From Flavobacterium psychrophilum (GTDB taxonomy: Bacteria > Bacteroidota > Bacteroidia > Flavobacteriales > Flavobacteriaceae): a DNA stretch of 8,337 nt. A program made the position numbers and the translations under genes. Shown one piece after another: positions 1 to 5,322 of the stretch; within the stretch, counting starts at the first letter, position 1, and every line of letters begins with the position of its first letter. Where the stretch lies: assembly GCA_945905915.1 (NCBI GenBank), contig CAMDQL010000077.1:1-8337 (forward strand), read 5' to 3'. The notes beneath the pieces were generated by a model. The model worked only from the letters and a program-made list of their open reading frames with translations. It was not told the DNA's origin and made no database searches.

Positions 1-278
1 ATTTCGTATAAATAAAAAACAGGTTGTTCTTCGGAAATTAAAATAGTTTCGTTTTTAAAATCTTGATATTTATGCAAAACACCTTTAAATCGTTTGTCTA
101 AAGTAATCTTTTGAGTATTCGCATACGCAGGATGAATCACGTGCAAAAACGAATACGGATTGAAACTTAGCCAAGCCGCAAGCTCAGCAGAACTATATTC
201 TTCATAGGTTCTGCAAGTTACCACTGCGACTTTATCTGCCGATGGACGAACTGCTTTAAAAGGGATTATTTTGCTCAT
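1..278 (-). CDS. DUF1015 family protein, N-terminal part (cut by window edge)
   Basis: An open frame starts at the ATG at 276-278 and runs off the left edge with no stop, giving 92 codons and part of another. The protein starts MSKIIPFKAVRPSADKVA and goes on through CRTYEEYSSAELAAWLSFNP, SFLHVIHPAY and EEQPVFYLYE. This pattern (P-F-x-A-x-R-P near the start, a Y-sites-N-P-x-S-F-L-x-V-x-x-P block, then a P-x-F-Y-x-Y strand) is what I know from DUF1015 proteins, usually about 400 residues and of unproven function. From memory, such genes often sit beside serine biosynthesis genes (serA, serC) in Bacteroidota, but none is visible here. It follows the 3-hydroxybutyryl-CoA dehydrogenase gene by about 72 bases on the same strand, so it may be the third gene of that transcript. 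The family call is by recognition only. Confidence 0.8.
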   Translation of the reverse strand, partial: MSKIIPFKAVRPSADKVAVVTCRTYEEYSSAELAAWLSFNPYSFLHVIHPAYANTQKITLDKRFKGVLHKYQDFKNETILISEEQPVFYLYE

Positions 279-283
279 TTTTT

Positions 284-352
284 AGTCGAAAGTCGAAAGT
301 CATAAAGTCGAAAGCAGTCACTTTAAGACCTTCGACGTTAGACTTTTAGACT
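284..352. repeat. AGTCGAA-word repeat forming an imperfect hairpin
   Basis: The spacer contains AGTCGAA at 284-290, 291-297 and 306-312, with a related AGTCATA at 298-304. A degenerate inverted copy follows at 329-352. The arms 291-314 and 329-352 can pair with a few mismatches and bulges; the best blocks are 307-312 with 331-336 and 295-301 with 341-347. The right arm overlaps the stop codon (351-353) of the upstream dehydrogenase gene. In the leftward transcript this would be an intercistronic stem-loop before the DUF1015 gene. It has no clean T-run, so it is not a typical intrinsic terminator. It may instead be a dispersed intergenic element or an mRNA-stabilising or attenuating structure. 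Confidence 0.6.
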
Positions 353-1238
353 AATTAAATTGTTTCGAAACTTTCTCTGCTTTTTTACTTTCTGAATAAT
401 CATAAAATCCTTCACCAGATTTAACACCTAATTTCCCTGCCATTACCATATTTACTAATAACGGACAAGGCGCGTATTTAGGGTTTTTAAATCCGTCGTA
501 CATTACGTTAAGAATTGATAAACAAACGTCAAGACCAATAAAATCTGCTAATTGCAACGGTCCCATTGGATGCGCCATTCCCAATTTCATCACGGTATCA
601 ATTTCAGAAACACCTGCCACAACGTTATATAACGTTTCAATAGATTCGTTAATCATTGGCATTAAAATTCTGTTGGCTACGAAACCTGGATAATCGTTTA
701 CTTCTGTTGGTGTTTTACCCAATTTTACCGATAAATCCATAACAATTTTAGTCACTTCATCAGAAGTAGAATACCCACGAATGATTTCAACTAATTTCAT
801 AATTGGCACTGGATTCATAAAATGCATTCCAATAACTCGTTCTGGATGAACCACTTGTGCTGCAATTTGTGTAATAGAAATTGAAGACGTATTCGATGCT
901 AAAATAACATTATGGTCGCAAATATCACTTAATTGCTTAAAAATATTCATTTTTAGCGATACATTTTCAGTAGCAGCTTCCACAACCAAATCGCAACCCA
1001 CAACGCCATCTTTAATATCCGTATAAGTGATAATATTTGAAATGGTTTTATGTTTATCAGCTTCCGTGATGCTTCCTTTGGTTACCATTCTGTCTAAGTT
1101 AGCGGCAATAGTTGCCATTCCTTTTTCTAATGATTTTTCAGAAATATCAATTAATTTTACGGTAAATCCTGCTTGTGCAAAAGTATGAGCAATTCCGTTG
1201 CCCATCGTTCCTGATCCTATTACGGCTATTTGTTTCAT
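351..1238 (-). CDS. hbd: 3-hydroxybutyryl-CoA dehydrogenase (NAD-dependent)
   Basis: This 295-residue protein has the normal length for the single-domain-pair 3-hydroxyacyl-CoA dehydrogenases (Hbd/PaaH type). The family interconverts (S)-3-hydroxybutyryl-CoA and acetoacetyl-CoA with NAD(H) in the cytoplasm. Visible features are the Rossmann loop GSGTMG at residues 8-13, Asp31 at the end of the second strand (typical of NAD preference), the NTSS segment with Ser118, HFMNPVP with the catalytic His139, its partner Glu151 in VEII, and Asn189 in YPGFVANRIL. The C-terminal helical domain includes HPMGPLQLADFIGLD (223-237) and ends near the typical GEGFYDY (275-281). The ATG at 1238 fits the usual start immediately before the first beta strand. 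It lies 42 bases after the Gfo/Idh gene on the same strand and probably shares its promoter. It could serve fatty acid or phenylacetate breakdown, or butanoyl-CoA metabolism; nothing nearby decides between these. Confidence 0.93.
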   Translation of the reverse strand: MKQIAVIGSGTMGNGIAHTFAQAGFTVKLIDISEKSLEKGMATIAANLDRMVTKGSITEADKHKTISNIITYTDIKDGVVGCDLVVEAATENVSLKMNIFKQLSDICDHNVILASNTSSISITQIAAQVVHPERVIGMHFMNPVPIMKLVEIIRGYSTSDEVTKIVMDLSVKLGKTPTEVNDYPGFVANRILMPMINESIETLYNVVAGVSEIDTVMKLGMAHPMGPLQLADFIGLDVCLSILNVMYDGFKNPKYAPCPLLVNMVMAGKLGVKSGEGFYDYSESKKAEKVSKQFN

Positions 1239-1248
1239 TATGTATTTT

Positions 1249-1270
1249 GTTTCAAGTTTAAGGTTTCAAA
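1249..1270. repeat. Short TTTCAA-word repeat in an operon spacer
   Basis: The 42-base spacer between the Gfo/Idh and dehydrogenase genes contains GTTTCAAG (1249-1256), then GTTTAAG, then GGTTTCAAA (1262-1270). It is thus a near-tandem array of one short word. It resembles in style, but not in sequence, the word repeats at 284-352 and 2284-2350. No T-run or strong stem is formed. No function can be read from it directly. Confidence 0.35.
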
Positions 1271-1280
1271 TTTTAGAAAA

Positions 1281-2246
1281 TTATTTTCCCATAGAATCTA
1301 TAATCATATATGCAACACGTAACGCTTCTGTTCCATCTTCTAAAGTTACAATTGGAGTGGTGTTGTTATTTATAGCATTTGCAAACGATTCCAATTCGTC
1401 TAAAATAGCGTTATTTGGATTTACATTTGGATTATCAAAATAAATTTGTTTTTTAACACCTTCGGCATTTTGCAATATCATATCAAAATCACCTGGTGTT
1501 TCAGGAGCATCTTGCATACGAACGACTTCGCAAATTTTATCTAAATAATCTACAGAAATGTATGCGTCTTTCTGAAAGAAACGTGATTTACGCATATTTT
1601 TCATAGAAATTCTACTCGCTGTTATGTTCGCCACACAACCATTTTCAAACTCTAAACGAGCATTGGTAATGTCTGGAGAATCAGAAATTACGGCAACGCT
1701 ACTGGCATTAACCGTTTTTACTTTCGATTTCACTACGCTTAATATTGCATCAATATCGTGAATCATTAAATCTAAAACCACAGGAACATCTGTACCACGC
1801 GGATTGAATTCTGCTAAGCGATGCGTTTCAATAAACATCGGTTTGTCAATTTTATCTTTCACAGCTGTAAATGCTGGATTGAAACGCTCTACGTGACCCA
1901 CTTGGCCTTTTACTTTATATTTAGTAGCTAAAGCAACGATCTCATCTGCTTCTTCAACTGTTGTAGCGATTGGTTTTTCTATAAAAATATGTTTTCCAGC
2001 TTCGATAACCATTTTAGCACATTCGAAGTGTTGTATAGTAGGCGTTACAATATCAACCACATCAACAGCAGCAATAAGTTCAACAATTGAATCAAATTTT
2101 TTATAACCAAACTCAGCAGCCACTTTAGTAGCATTATCCTCAAAAGCATCGTAGAAACCTACTAACTCATATTTCGAAGATTGATTTAATAATCGTAAAT
2201 GTATTTTTCCGAGGTGTCCAGCACCTAAAACTCCTATTTTTAGCAT
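1281..2246 (-). CDS. Gfo/Idh/MocA family NAD(P)-dependent oxidoreductase
   Basis: From the ATG at 2246 this is a 321-residue protein, normal for the family. An in-frame TTG at 2264 would add six residues, but it lies against the -7 promoter box, so the ATG is preferred. The N-terminal Rossmann domain begins MLKIGVLGAGHLGKIH, with GAGHLG at residues 8-13. The nicotinamide-site EKP is at 90-92 and GHVERFNPAF at 117-126. MIHDID (161-166) supplies the histidine expected in the catalytic region. The rest is the mixed alpha/beta substrate domain. The family oxidises or reduces sugars, inositols and nucleotide sugars. The GHVERFNPA segment reminds me of UDP-N-acetylglucosamine 3-dehydrogenases (GnnA type), but the partner aminotransferase is not in the window, so the substrate stays open. 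It is the first gene of the leftward operon. Confidence 0.88.
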   Translation of the reverse strand: MLKIGVLGAGHLGKIHLRLLNQSSKYELVGFYDAFEDNATKVAAEFGYKKFDSIVELIAAVDVVDIVTPTIQHFECAKMVIEAGKHIFIEKPIATTVEEADEIVALATKYKVKGQVGHVERFNPAFTAVKDKIDKPMFIETHRLAEFNPRGTDVPVVLDLMIHDIDAILSVVKSKVKTVNASSVAVISDSPDITNARLEFENGCVANITASRISMKNMRKSRFFQKDAYISVDYLDKICEVVRMQDAPETPGDFDMILQNAEGVKKQIYFDNPNVNPNNAILDELESFANAINNNTTPIVTLEDGTEALRVAYMIIDSMGK

Positions 2247-2248
2247 AA

Positions 2249-2262
2249 GATAAAATTTTATC
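2249..2262. promoter_or_regulatory. 14-bp perfect palindrome at the transcription start region
   Basis: The sequence GATAAAATTTTATC is a perfect 14-base palindrome. It ends two bases before the ATG of the Gfo/Idh gene. Its outer base overlaps the last position of the putative -7 box at 2262-2269, so it would cover the transcription start. This is a suitable place for a repressor site. In such AT-rich DNA it could also be chance, and no regulator gene is adjacent. Confidence 0.4.
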
Positions 2263-2291
2263 AAAAGTACTAATTATTACATAAATTCCAA
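2262..2291 (-). promoter_or_regulatory. Bacteroidota-type promoter for the leftward operon
   Basis: Read on the minus strand, TACTTTTG (2262-2269) matches the -7 consensus TAnnTTTG of Bacteroidota sigma-ABfr exactly. A TTG (2289-2291) lies 19 bases upstream of it, which is the expected spacing for the -33 element. The ATG at 2246 is 15 bases past the -7 box, leaving a very short leader. This is the best matched promoter in the window and should drive the Gfo/Idh, dehydrogenase and perhaps DUF1015 genes. Confidence 0.6.
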
Positions 2292-2350
2292 TATTGAAAT
2301 TCCAAATTCCAATGATTTAATAATGTTGTTTTATTTGGGATTTTGAATTT
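2284..2350. repeat. AATTCCAA-word repeat with degenerate inverted copy
   Basis: The word AATTCCAA occurs exactly at 2284-2291, 2298-2305 and 2305-2312. After an AT-rich centre there is a degenerate inverted counterpart around 2335-2350 (TTGGGATTTTGAATTT). The element therefore has the layout of an imperfect inverted repeat. It lies between the divergent Gfo/Idh and pcm genes, and its left edge supplies the -33 region of the leftward promoter. Repeats of this style are, from memory, common in flavobacterial intergenic DNA. Confidence 0.5.
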
Positions 2351-2379
2351 GCATTTTGATTATTTTCAAGCTAATTTTA
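2348..2379 (+). promoter_or_regulatory. Possible promoter for pcm
   Basis: TTTG at 2348-2351 is followed after 20 bases by TAATTTTA at 2372-2379, which matches the Bacteroidota -7 consensus TAnnTTTG except at the last base. It lies 21 bases before the preferred TTG start of pcm at 2401. If it is real, the upstream TTG at 2356 would lie within the promoter and could not be the start. Confidence 0.35.
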
Positions 2380-2400
2380 CGAAATAAATTTCCACCTAAA

Positions 2401-3042
2401 TTGAAAGATACAAGCAAACATCAAGGACTTAGAAATCAATTGGTAAAACAATTAGAAGAAAAAGGAATTACCGATAAAAATGTGTTGGGATCTATTGGCA
2501 AAGTACCCCGACATTTATTTTTAGATTCTAGTTTTGAAAATTTTGCTTATCAAGATATGGCATTTCCTATAGGTGCTGATCAAACAATTTCTCAACCGTT
2601 TACTGTAGCTTTTCAAACCCAACTTTTAGAAATAAAAAAAGGGGATAAAGTATTAGAAATAGGAACCGGAAGTGGTTATCAAACAGCGGTACTTTGTCTA
2701 TTAGGCGCAAGTGTATATAGTATTGAGCGACAAAATAAATTGTTTAAAAATGCTTCACGCGAGTTACCAAAGCTAGGATATCATCCCAAAAAAATGGTAT
2801 TTGGTGATGGCTATAAAGGATTACCCGATGCGGCACCGTTTGATAGTATTATTGTAACAGCAGGTGCACCTATTATTCCAAAGGCATTAATGGCGCAATT
2901 AAAAATAGGAGGTAGGTTAGTCATTCCAGTGGGAGAAAAAGAACAAATCATGACTTTGTTGATTCGTAAAAACGAAACACAATTTGAAAAACAAGAATTT
3001 GGAGATTTCAAATTTGTTCCGTTATTAGAAAATAAAAATTAA
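2401..3042 (+). CDS. pcm: Protein-L-isoaspartate O-methyltransferase
   Basis: Pcm uses S-adenosylmethionine to methylate isoaspartyl residues in aged proteins, which starts their repair, and it acts in the cytoplasm. From a TTG start at 2401 the protein has 213 residues, near the usual Pcm size, and begins MKDTSKHQGLRNQLV as I expect for flavobacterial members. No in-frame ATG exists upstream. Another TTG at 2356 would give 228 residues but adds a non-conserved stretch. Visible motifs are PRHLFL (36-41), the substrate-site ISQP with Ser64, SAM motif I VLEIGTGSGYQ (84-94), the acidic SIER (107-110), GDGYKGLP (135-142) and a late GGRLVIPVG strand (170-178). It stands alone on the plus strand and converges on the Fic gene, with which it shares a terminator. 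Confidence 0.92.
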   Translation: MKDTSKHQGLRNQLVKQLEEKGITDKNVLGSIGKVPRHLFLDSSFENFAYQDMAFPIGADQTISQPFTVAFQTQLLEIKKGDKVLEIGTGSGYQTAVLCLLGASVYSIERQNKLFKNASRELPKLGYHPKKMVFGDGYKGLPDAAPFDSIIVTAGAPIIPKALMAQLKIGGRLVIPVGEKEQIMTLLIRKNETQFEKQEFGDFKFVPLLENKN

Positions 3043-3064
3043 TCCCGAAGTATCGGGATTAATT
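3037..3064. terminator. Bidirectional hairpin terminator shared by pcm and the Fic gene
   Basis: Bases 3037-3048 and 3053-3064 form a perfect 12-base-pair stem around the loop AGTA, with the GC core TCCCGA/TCGGGA. The TAA of pcm (3040-3042) lies in one arm and the TAA of the Fic gene (3059-3061 on the minus strand) in the other, in symmetric positions. On the minus strand the stem is followed by a T-rich run (TTTTTATTTT), so it is a convincing intrinsic terminator leftwards. Rightwards the T-run is poor, so termination of pcm is less certain. Confidence 0.8.
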
Positions 3065-4111
3065 AGGTTTAATTATCGAAAGATATCTTTCCAAACATTC
3101 TTTTTCTGTTTGAGCAATAAATAATAAAAAATGCTCTTTATTGTTTTCAACTTGACATGCTTCTAGTGCATTGTAGTAGCTCATTCTACTTTCATGAGTG
3201 CCTTTTATATTTGCTATTACATAGCCGTGTTGCAATAAAATTAAATTCATTAACAACCTAGAAGTTCTTCCGTTTCCATCTATAAACGGATGAATAGTAA
3301 CTAATCTTTCGTGCATTTCTGCAGCTAAAATTACAGGGTGCAAATTATTTTTATTAGTTTGATACCAAATAAATAATTCTTCCATTTCTTTTGCTACTAT
3401 AAAAGGTTGTGGCGGCATGTGAGAACTTCCTTTTATCATTACTTGTACTTTTCTATATTTTCCAGCGTCTTCTGGATAAATTCCTCTCAATATTAAATTG
3501 TGAATGCATAAAATTTCCCGCTCGATAATTGAGTTATTTCTATCCATTAACTCTTTAATATAAGCAATTGCCTCTTGATGATTAATTGCTTCAAGATGTT
3601 CACGCATACTTTTCCCCGAAATAGTTAATCCTTCATTAACGATTAGATCTGTTTCTTTTAAGGTTAATGTATTTCCTTCAATTTTGTTACTTTCAAAAGT
3701 ATATTCAAGTTCTAAAGCTTGTGAAATTCTAAAACTATCATATTCTCTATATTGATTTAATTCATTTTTTAAACCATCAATTTCTTTTAAAATATATTCT
3801 AATTTAGTTGATAAAGGAGCGCGCTTAAAAGAAGCATAATTAGCCATTTCTTCTTTAACTTGATGAATTGCTTCATATGCAAAGTGATCATCACCAATTT
3901 CAGCATATATTTTTTCTTTCAGCCAAGCAATCATTAATTCCTCGTAATTAATTTCAAGTGCTGAAGCTAATTTTGTAATTTGATCTCGAGTTGGTTTTCT
4001 CGAGCCATTTTCAAATTTACTAATGAGTGCCTGATCAATACCTAAAAGTTGTGCTAGCTCTCTGGTTTTGATGTTTTTTTTCTCTCTTGCAGTTTTTAAA
4101 ATTGTTTTCAT
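3059..4111 (-). CDS. Fic family protein with N-terminal XRE helix-turn-helix domain
   Basis: This 350-residue protein joins two parts. Residues 1-60 form an XRE/Cro-type DNA-binding domain (TRELAQLLGIDQALISKFEN at 16-35, then NGSRKPTRDQITKLASAL). Residues from about 125 on form a Fic domain, with the catalytic motif HPFIDGNGRTSR at 274-285, including His274 and the phosphate-binding GNGR. Fic enzymes usually transfer AMP from ATP to hydroxyl side chains of target proteins. Residues 141-146 (SNKIEG) match the inhibitory motif S/T-x-x-x-E-G/N. It lies before the catalytic core, so this is a class II self-inhibited Fic protein with Glu145 as the expected gatekeeper. GKYR (217-220) and SSHMPPQP (229-236) fit the target-docking flap. 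No separate antitoxin gene is adjacent, as expected when inhibition is internal. The gene has its own promoter/operator region and terminator. Its target protein cannot be told from sequence. Confidence 0.92.
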   Translation of the reverse strand: MKTILKTAREKKNIKTRELAQLLGIDQALISKFENGSRKPTRDQITKLASALEINYEELMIAWLKEKIYAEIGDDHFAYEAIHQVKEEMANYASFKRAPLSTKLEYILKEIDGLKNELNQYREYDSFRISQALELEYTFESNKIEGNTLTLKETDLIVNEGLTISGKSMREHLEAINHQEAIAYIKELMDRNNSIIEREILCIHNLILRGIYPEDAGKYRKVQVMIKGSSHMPPQPFIVAKEMEELFIWYQTNKNNLHPVILAAEMHERLVTIHPFIDGNGRTSRLLMNLILLQHGYVIANIKGTHESRMSYYNALEACQVENNKEHFLLFIAQTEKECLERYLSIIKPN

Positions 4112-4116
4112 TGCTA

Positions 4117-4150
4117 TATGACTTAAAATATCATGACAAAATTAGTCATA
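4117..4150 (-). promoter_or_regulatory. Putative promoter and autoregulatory operator of the XRE-Fic gene
   Basis: On the minus strand, TAATTTTG (4137-4144) matches the -7 consensus TAnnTTTG exactly, although no clear TTTG -33 element is seen upstream. This box lies within the inverted repeat ATGAC-n7-GTCAT (4133-4149). A third GTCAT half-site with the same edge (GTCATA, 4117-4122) lies 10 bases further towards the gene, near the expected transcription start. TATGAC at 4145-4150 and GTCATA at 4117-4122 also pair as a wider 6-base inverted repeat. Binding of a dimeric XRE protein there would block the promoter, so the encoded HTH-Fic protein is the natural candidate. This is inference from layout. 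Confidence 0.55.
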
Positions 4151-4159
4151 ATTTTTGGT

Positions 4160-4184
4160 AAAAAAAAGCTAAAAAGCCTTTTTT
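4160..4184 (-). terminator. Weak intrinsic terminator of smpB
   Basis: Read leftwards, the end of smpB can form a stem of AAAAAGGC against GCTTTTT (one bulged G) with a short T-rich loop that holds part of the stop codon, followed by a run of eight T. The stem has few GC pairs, so termination may be incomplete and some transcripts could read into the Fic gene. Confidence 0.4.
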
Positions 4185-4621
4185 ATTCGATCTAAATCTC
4201 TTTTTGTATCTTGTTCTTTTAGAGATTCGCGTTTATCGTAGTTCTTTTTACCTCTGCAAAGTGCAATTTCTAGTTTTGCTAATCCTTTTTCATTGGTAAA
4301 CAATCGAAGCGGAACAATTGTAAGTCCTTTATTTTCTGAATCTTTGTTTAATTTTTTTAATTCTTTTTTATTTAACAGAAGTTTTCGTTCACTTTTGGTT
4401 TTGTGATTGTAATGTGTTCCATATAAATACTCTTCAATATTTGAATTAATCACAAAAAGTTCGCCTTCATGAAATTCGCAAAAACTTTCAGTAATAGAAG
4501 CTTTCCCTAATCGAATGGATTTAATTTCGGTACCCGATAAAACAATTCCAGCCGAATATTTATCAAGAATTTCGAAATCGAATTTTGCTCTTTTATTGAG
4601 TATGTTAATTGTCTTTTGCAT
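4169..4621 (-). CDS. smpB: SsrA-binding protein SmpB
   Basis: SmpB binds tmRNA and brings it to stalled ribosomes for trans-translation, a cytoplasmic rescue pathway. From the ATG at 4621 the protein has 150 residues, the usual size. A TTG nine bases upstream would add three residues but lies inside the promoter box. Family signatures are [20 protein letters not shown] (13-32, the start of the beta barrel), [14 protein letters not shown] (30-43), the basic [12 protein letters not shown] (77-88), and [18 protein letters not shown] (121-138), whose YDKRE opens the C-terminal tail. That tail folds into the decoding site in known SmpB proteins and is rich in Lys and Arg here too. The tmRNA gene ssrA is not in the window. 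The GNAT gene lies 42 bases upstream on the same strand, so the two may be partly co-transcribed. Confidence 0.96.
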   Translation of the reverse strand: MQKTINILNKRAKFDFEILDKYSAGIVLSGTEIKSIRLGKASITESFCEFHEGELFVINSNIEEYLYGTHYNHKTKSERKLLLNKKELKKLNKDSENKGLTIVPLRLFTNEKGLAKLEIALCRGKKNYDKRESLKEQDTKRDLDRIKKAF

Positions 4622-4627
4622 GAAGGG

Positions 4628-4659
4628 CAAAGTTACTTTAAAAATTGATAATTTTAAAG
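4628..4659 (-). promoter_or_regulatory. smpB promoter box with adjoining inverted repeat
   Basis: TAACTTTG on the minus strand (4628-4635) matches the -7 consensus TAnnTTTG exactly and ends only six bases before the smpB ATG. The mRNA would therefore be leaderless or nearly so. Right behind the box, 4636-4643 (CTTTAAAA) and 4652-4659 (TTTTAAAG) form an 8-base-pair inverted repeat across the -7/-33 spacer. No good TTTG -33 element is seen, only TTTA at about the right distance. Confidence 0.45.
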
Positions 4660-4663
4660 GAAA

Positions 4664-5227
4664 CTAGTGTTTAATGAAATTACGTTTTAACAAACTATAA
4701 ATAACTGTATCAGTAAATTCATTGTTGTAATAAAAATTTTCTTTGAAATGCGCTTCTTTTACAAATCCAACTTTTTGTAAAACACGCTCAGAAGCTGTGT
4801 GTCTTGAATCAATTACGGCTTCTATAGAATGAAATTGAAGTGAATTAAAAGCAAAATCTAATAAAACAGTTACAGCCTCAGTGACATAACCTTTGCCCCA
4901 ATGTTCAGGTGTAATCATGTAGCCTAATTCGGTTCTAAAATGTTCGGGTTGCGTTCTGTAAAAACCCATTATTCCTATACATTTATTGTTTCCTTTTTCA
5001 GTGACTGCCCAGTTGATATCATTATTTTCGTCTATTTTGTCATTAATCATTTTAATGTGTGCCAAAGAGCCGTCAATATCATTAATTAAAGGTCTTGGAA
5101 TATATTTCATCGTTTCTGGATTGCCTCGAAGTTTTAAAATTTCTGGAGCATCTGTAATGGTTAATTTTCTAAAACGCAAGCGTTCAGATTCTAGAATTGG
5201 AAAAGGGGAGAAGTTGAGTTGTAACAT
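4664..5227 (-). CDS. GNAT family N-acetyltransferase, RimJ/RimL-like
   Basis: This 187-residue protein has the layout of RimJ/RimL-type GNAT enzymes, which move an acetyl group from acetyl-CoA to an amine such as a protein N-terminus. It starts with the typical LESERLRFRKLTITDAPEI (12-30), followed by WAVTEKGNNKCIGIMGFY (73-90, strands 2-3) and ELGYMITPEHWGKGYVTEAV (100-119). The WGKGYVTEA part is the acetyl-CoA pyrophosphate loop and first turn of the following helix. TASERVLQKVGF (144-155) matches the late family motif that usually ends in GF. No signal peptide or membrane segment is present. It lies 42 bases upstream of smpB on the same strand and is divergent from the exported M28 peptidase gene. 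Its promoter is not clear. The substrate cannot be predicted; ribosomal protein acetylation or a small-molecule target are both possible. Confidence 0.88.
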   Translation of the reverse strand: MLQLNFSPFPILESERLRFRKLTITDAPEILKLRGNPETMKYIPRPLINDIDGSLAHIKMINDKIDENNDINWAVTEKGNNKCIGIMGFYRTQPEHFRTELGYMITPEHWGKGYVTEAVTVLLDFAFNSLQFHSIEAVIDSRHTASERVLQKVGFVKEAHFKENFYYNNEFTDTVIYSLLKRNFIKH

Positions 5228-5302
5228 ATAAATTTGCTTTGTTTTAATACGTCCAAATTACTATTTTTAACTATTTAAACGAAACTTTACCACTATAATT
5301 AC

Positions 5303-5310
5303 TAAATTTG
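5303..5310 (+). promoter_or_regulatory. -7 promoter box for the rightward M28 peptidase
   Basis: TAAATTTG matches the Bacteroidota -7 consensus TAnnTTTG exactly and lies 12 bases before the ATG at 5323. No clear TTTG -33 element is seen at 17-23 bases upstream. The box contains the TTG at 5308 that could otherwise be read as a start codon, which argues for the ATG as the true start. Confidence 0.45.
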
Positions 5311-5322
5311 AATAAAAAACAA

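Noticed and set aside
284..312. AGTCGAA repeats considered as a CRISPR array or phage attachment site
   Set aside because: The units are only 7 bases with no unique spacers of constant length, and there is no cas gene, tRNA or integrase nearby.
1198..1443. Plus-strand open frame of 81 codons opposite the dehydrogenase and Gfo/Idh genes
   Set aside because: It overlaps the well-supported start and end of two conserved genes on the other strand, and its protein resembles no family I know. It is an antisense shadow.
2811..3011. Minus-strand open frame of 66 codons inside pcm
   Set aside because: Entirely opposite conserved pcm coding sequence, with no family resemblance.
3059..4111. Fic gene considered as a toxin of a two-gene toxin-antitoxin pair
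   Set aside because: No small antitoxin gene lies on either side, and the inhibitory S-x-x-x-E-G motif is inside the Fic protein itself.
4986..5231. Plus-strand open frame of 81 codons opposite the GNAT gene
   Set aside because: Antisense to conserved GNAT motifs, and it runs through that gene's start; the hydrophobic look comes from antisense AT-rich codons.
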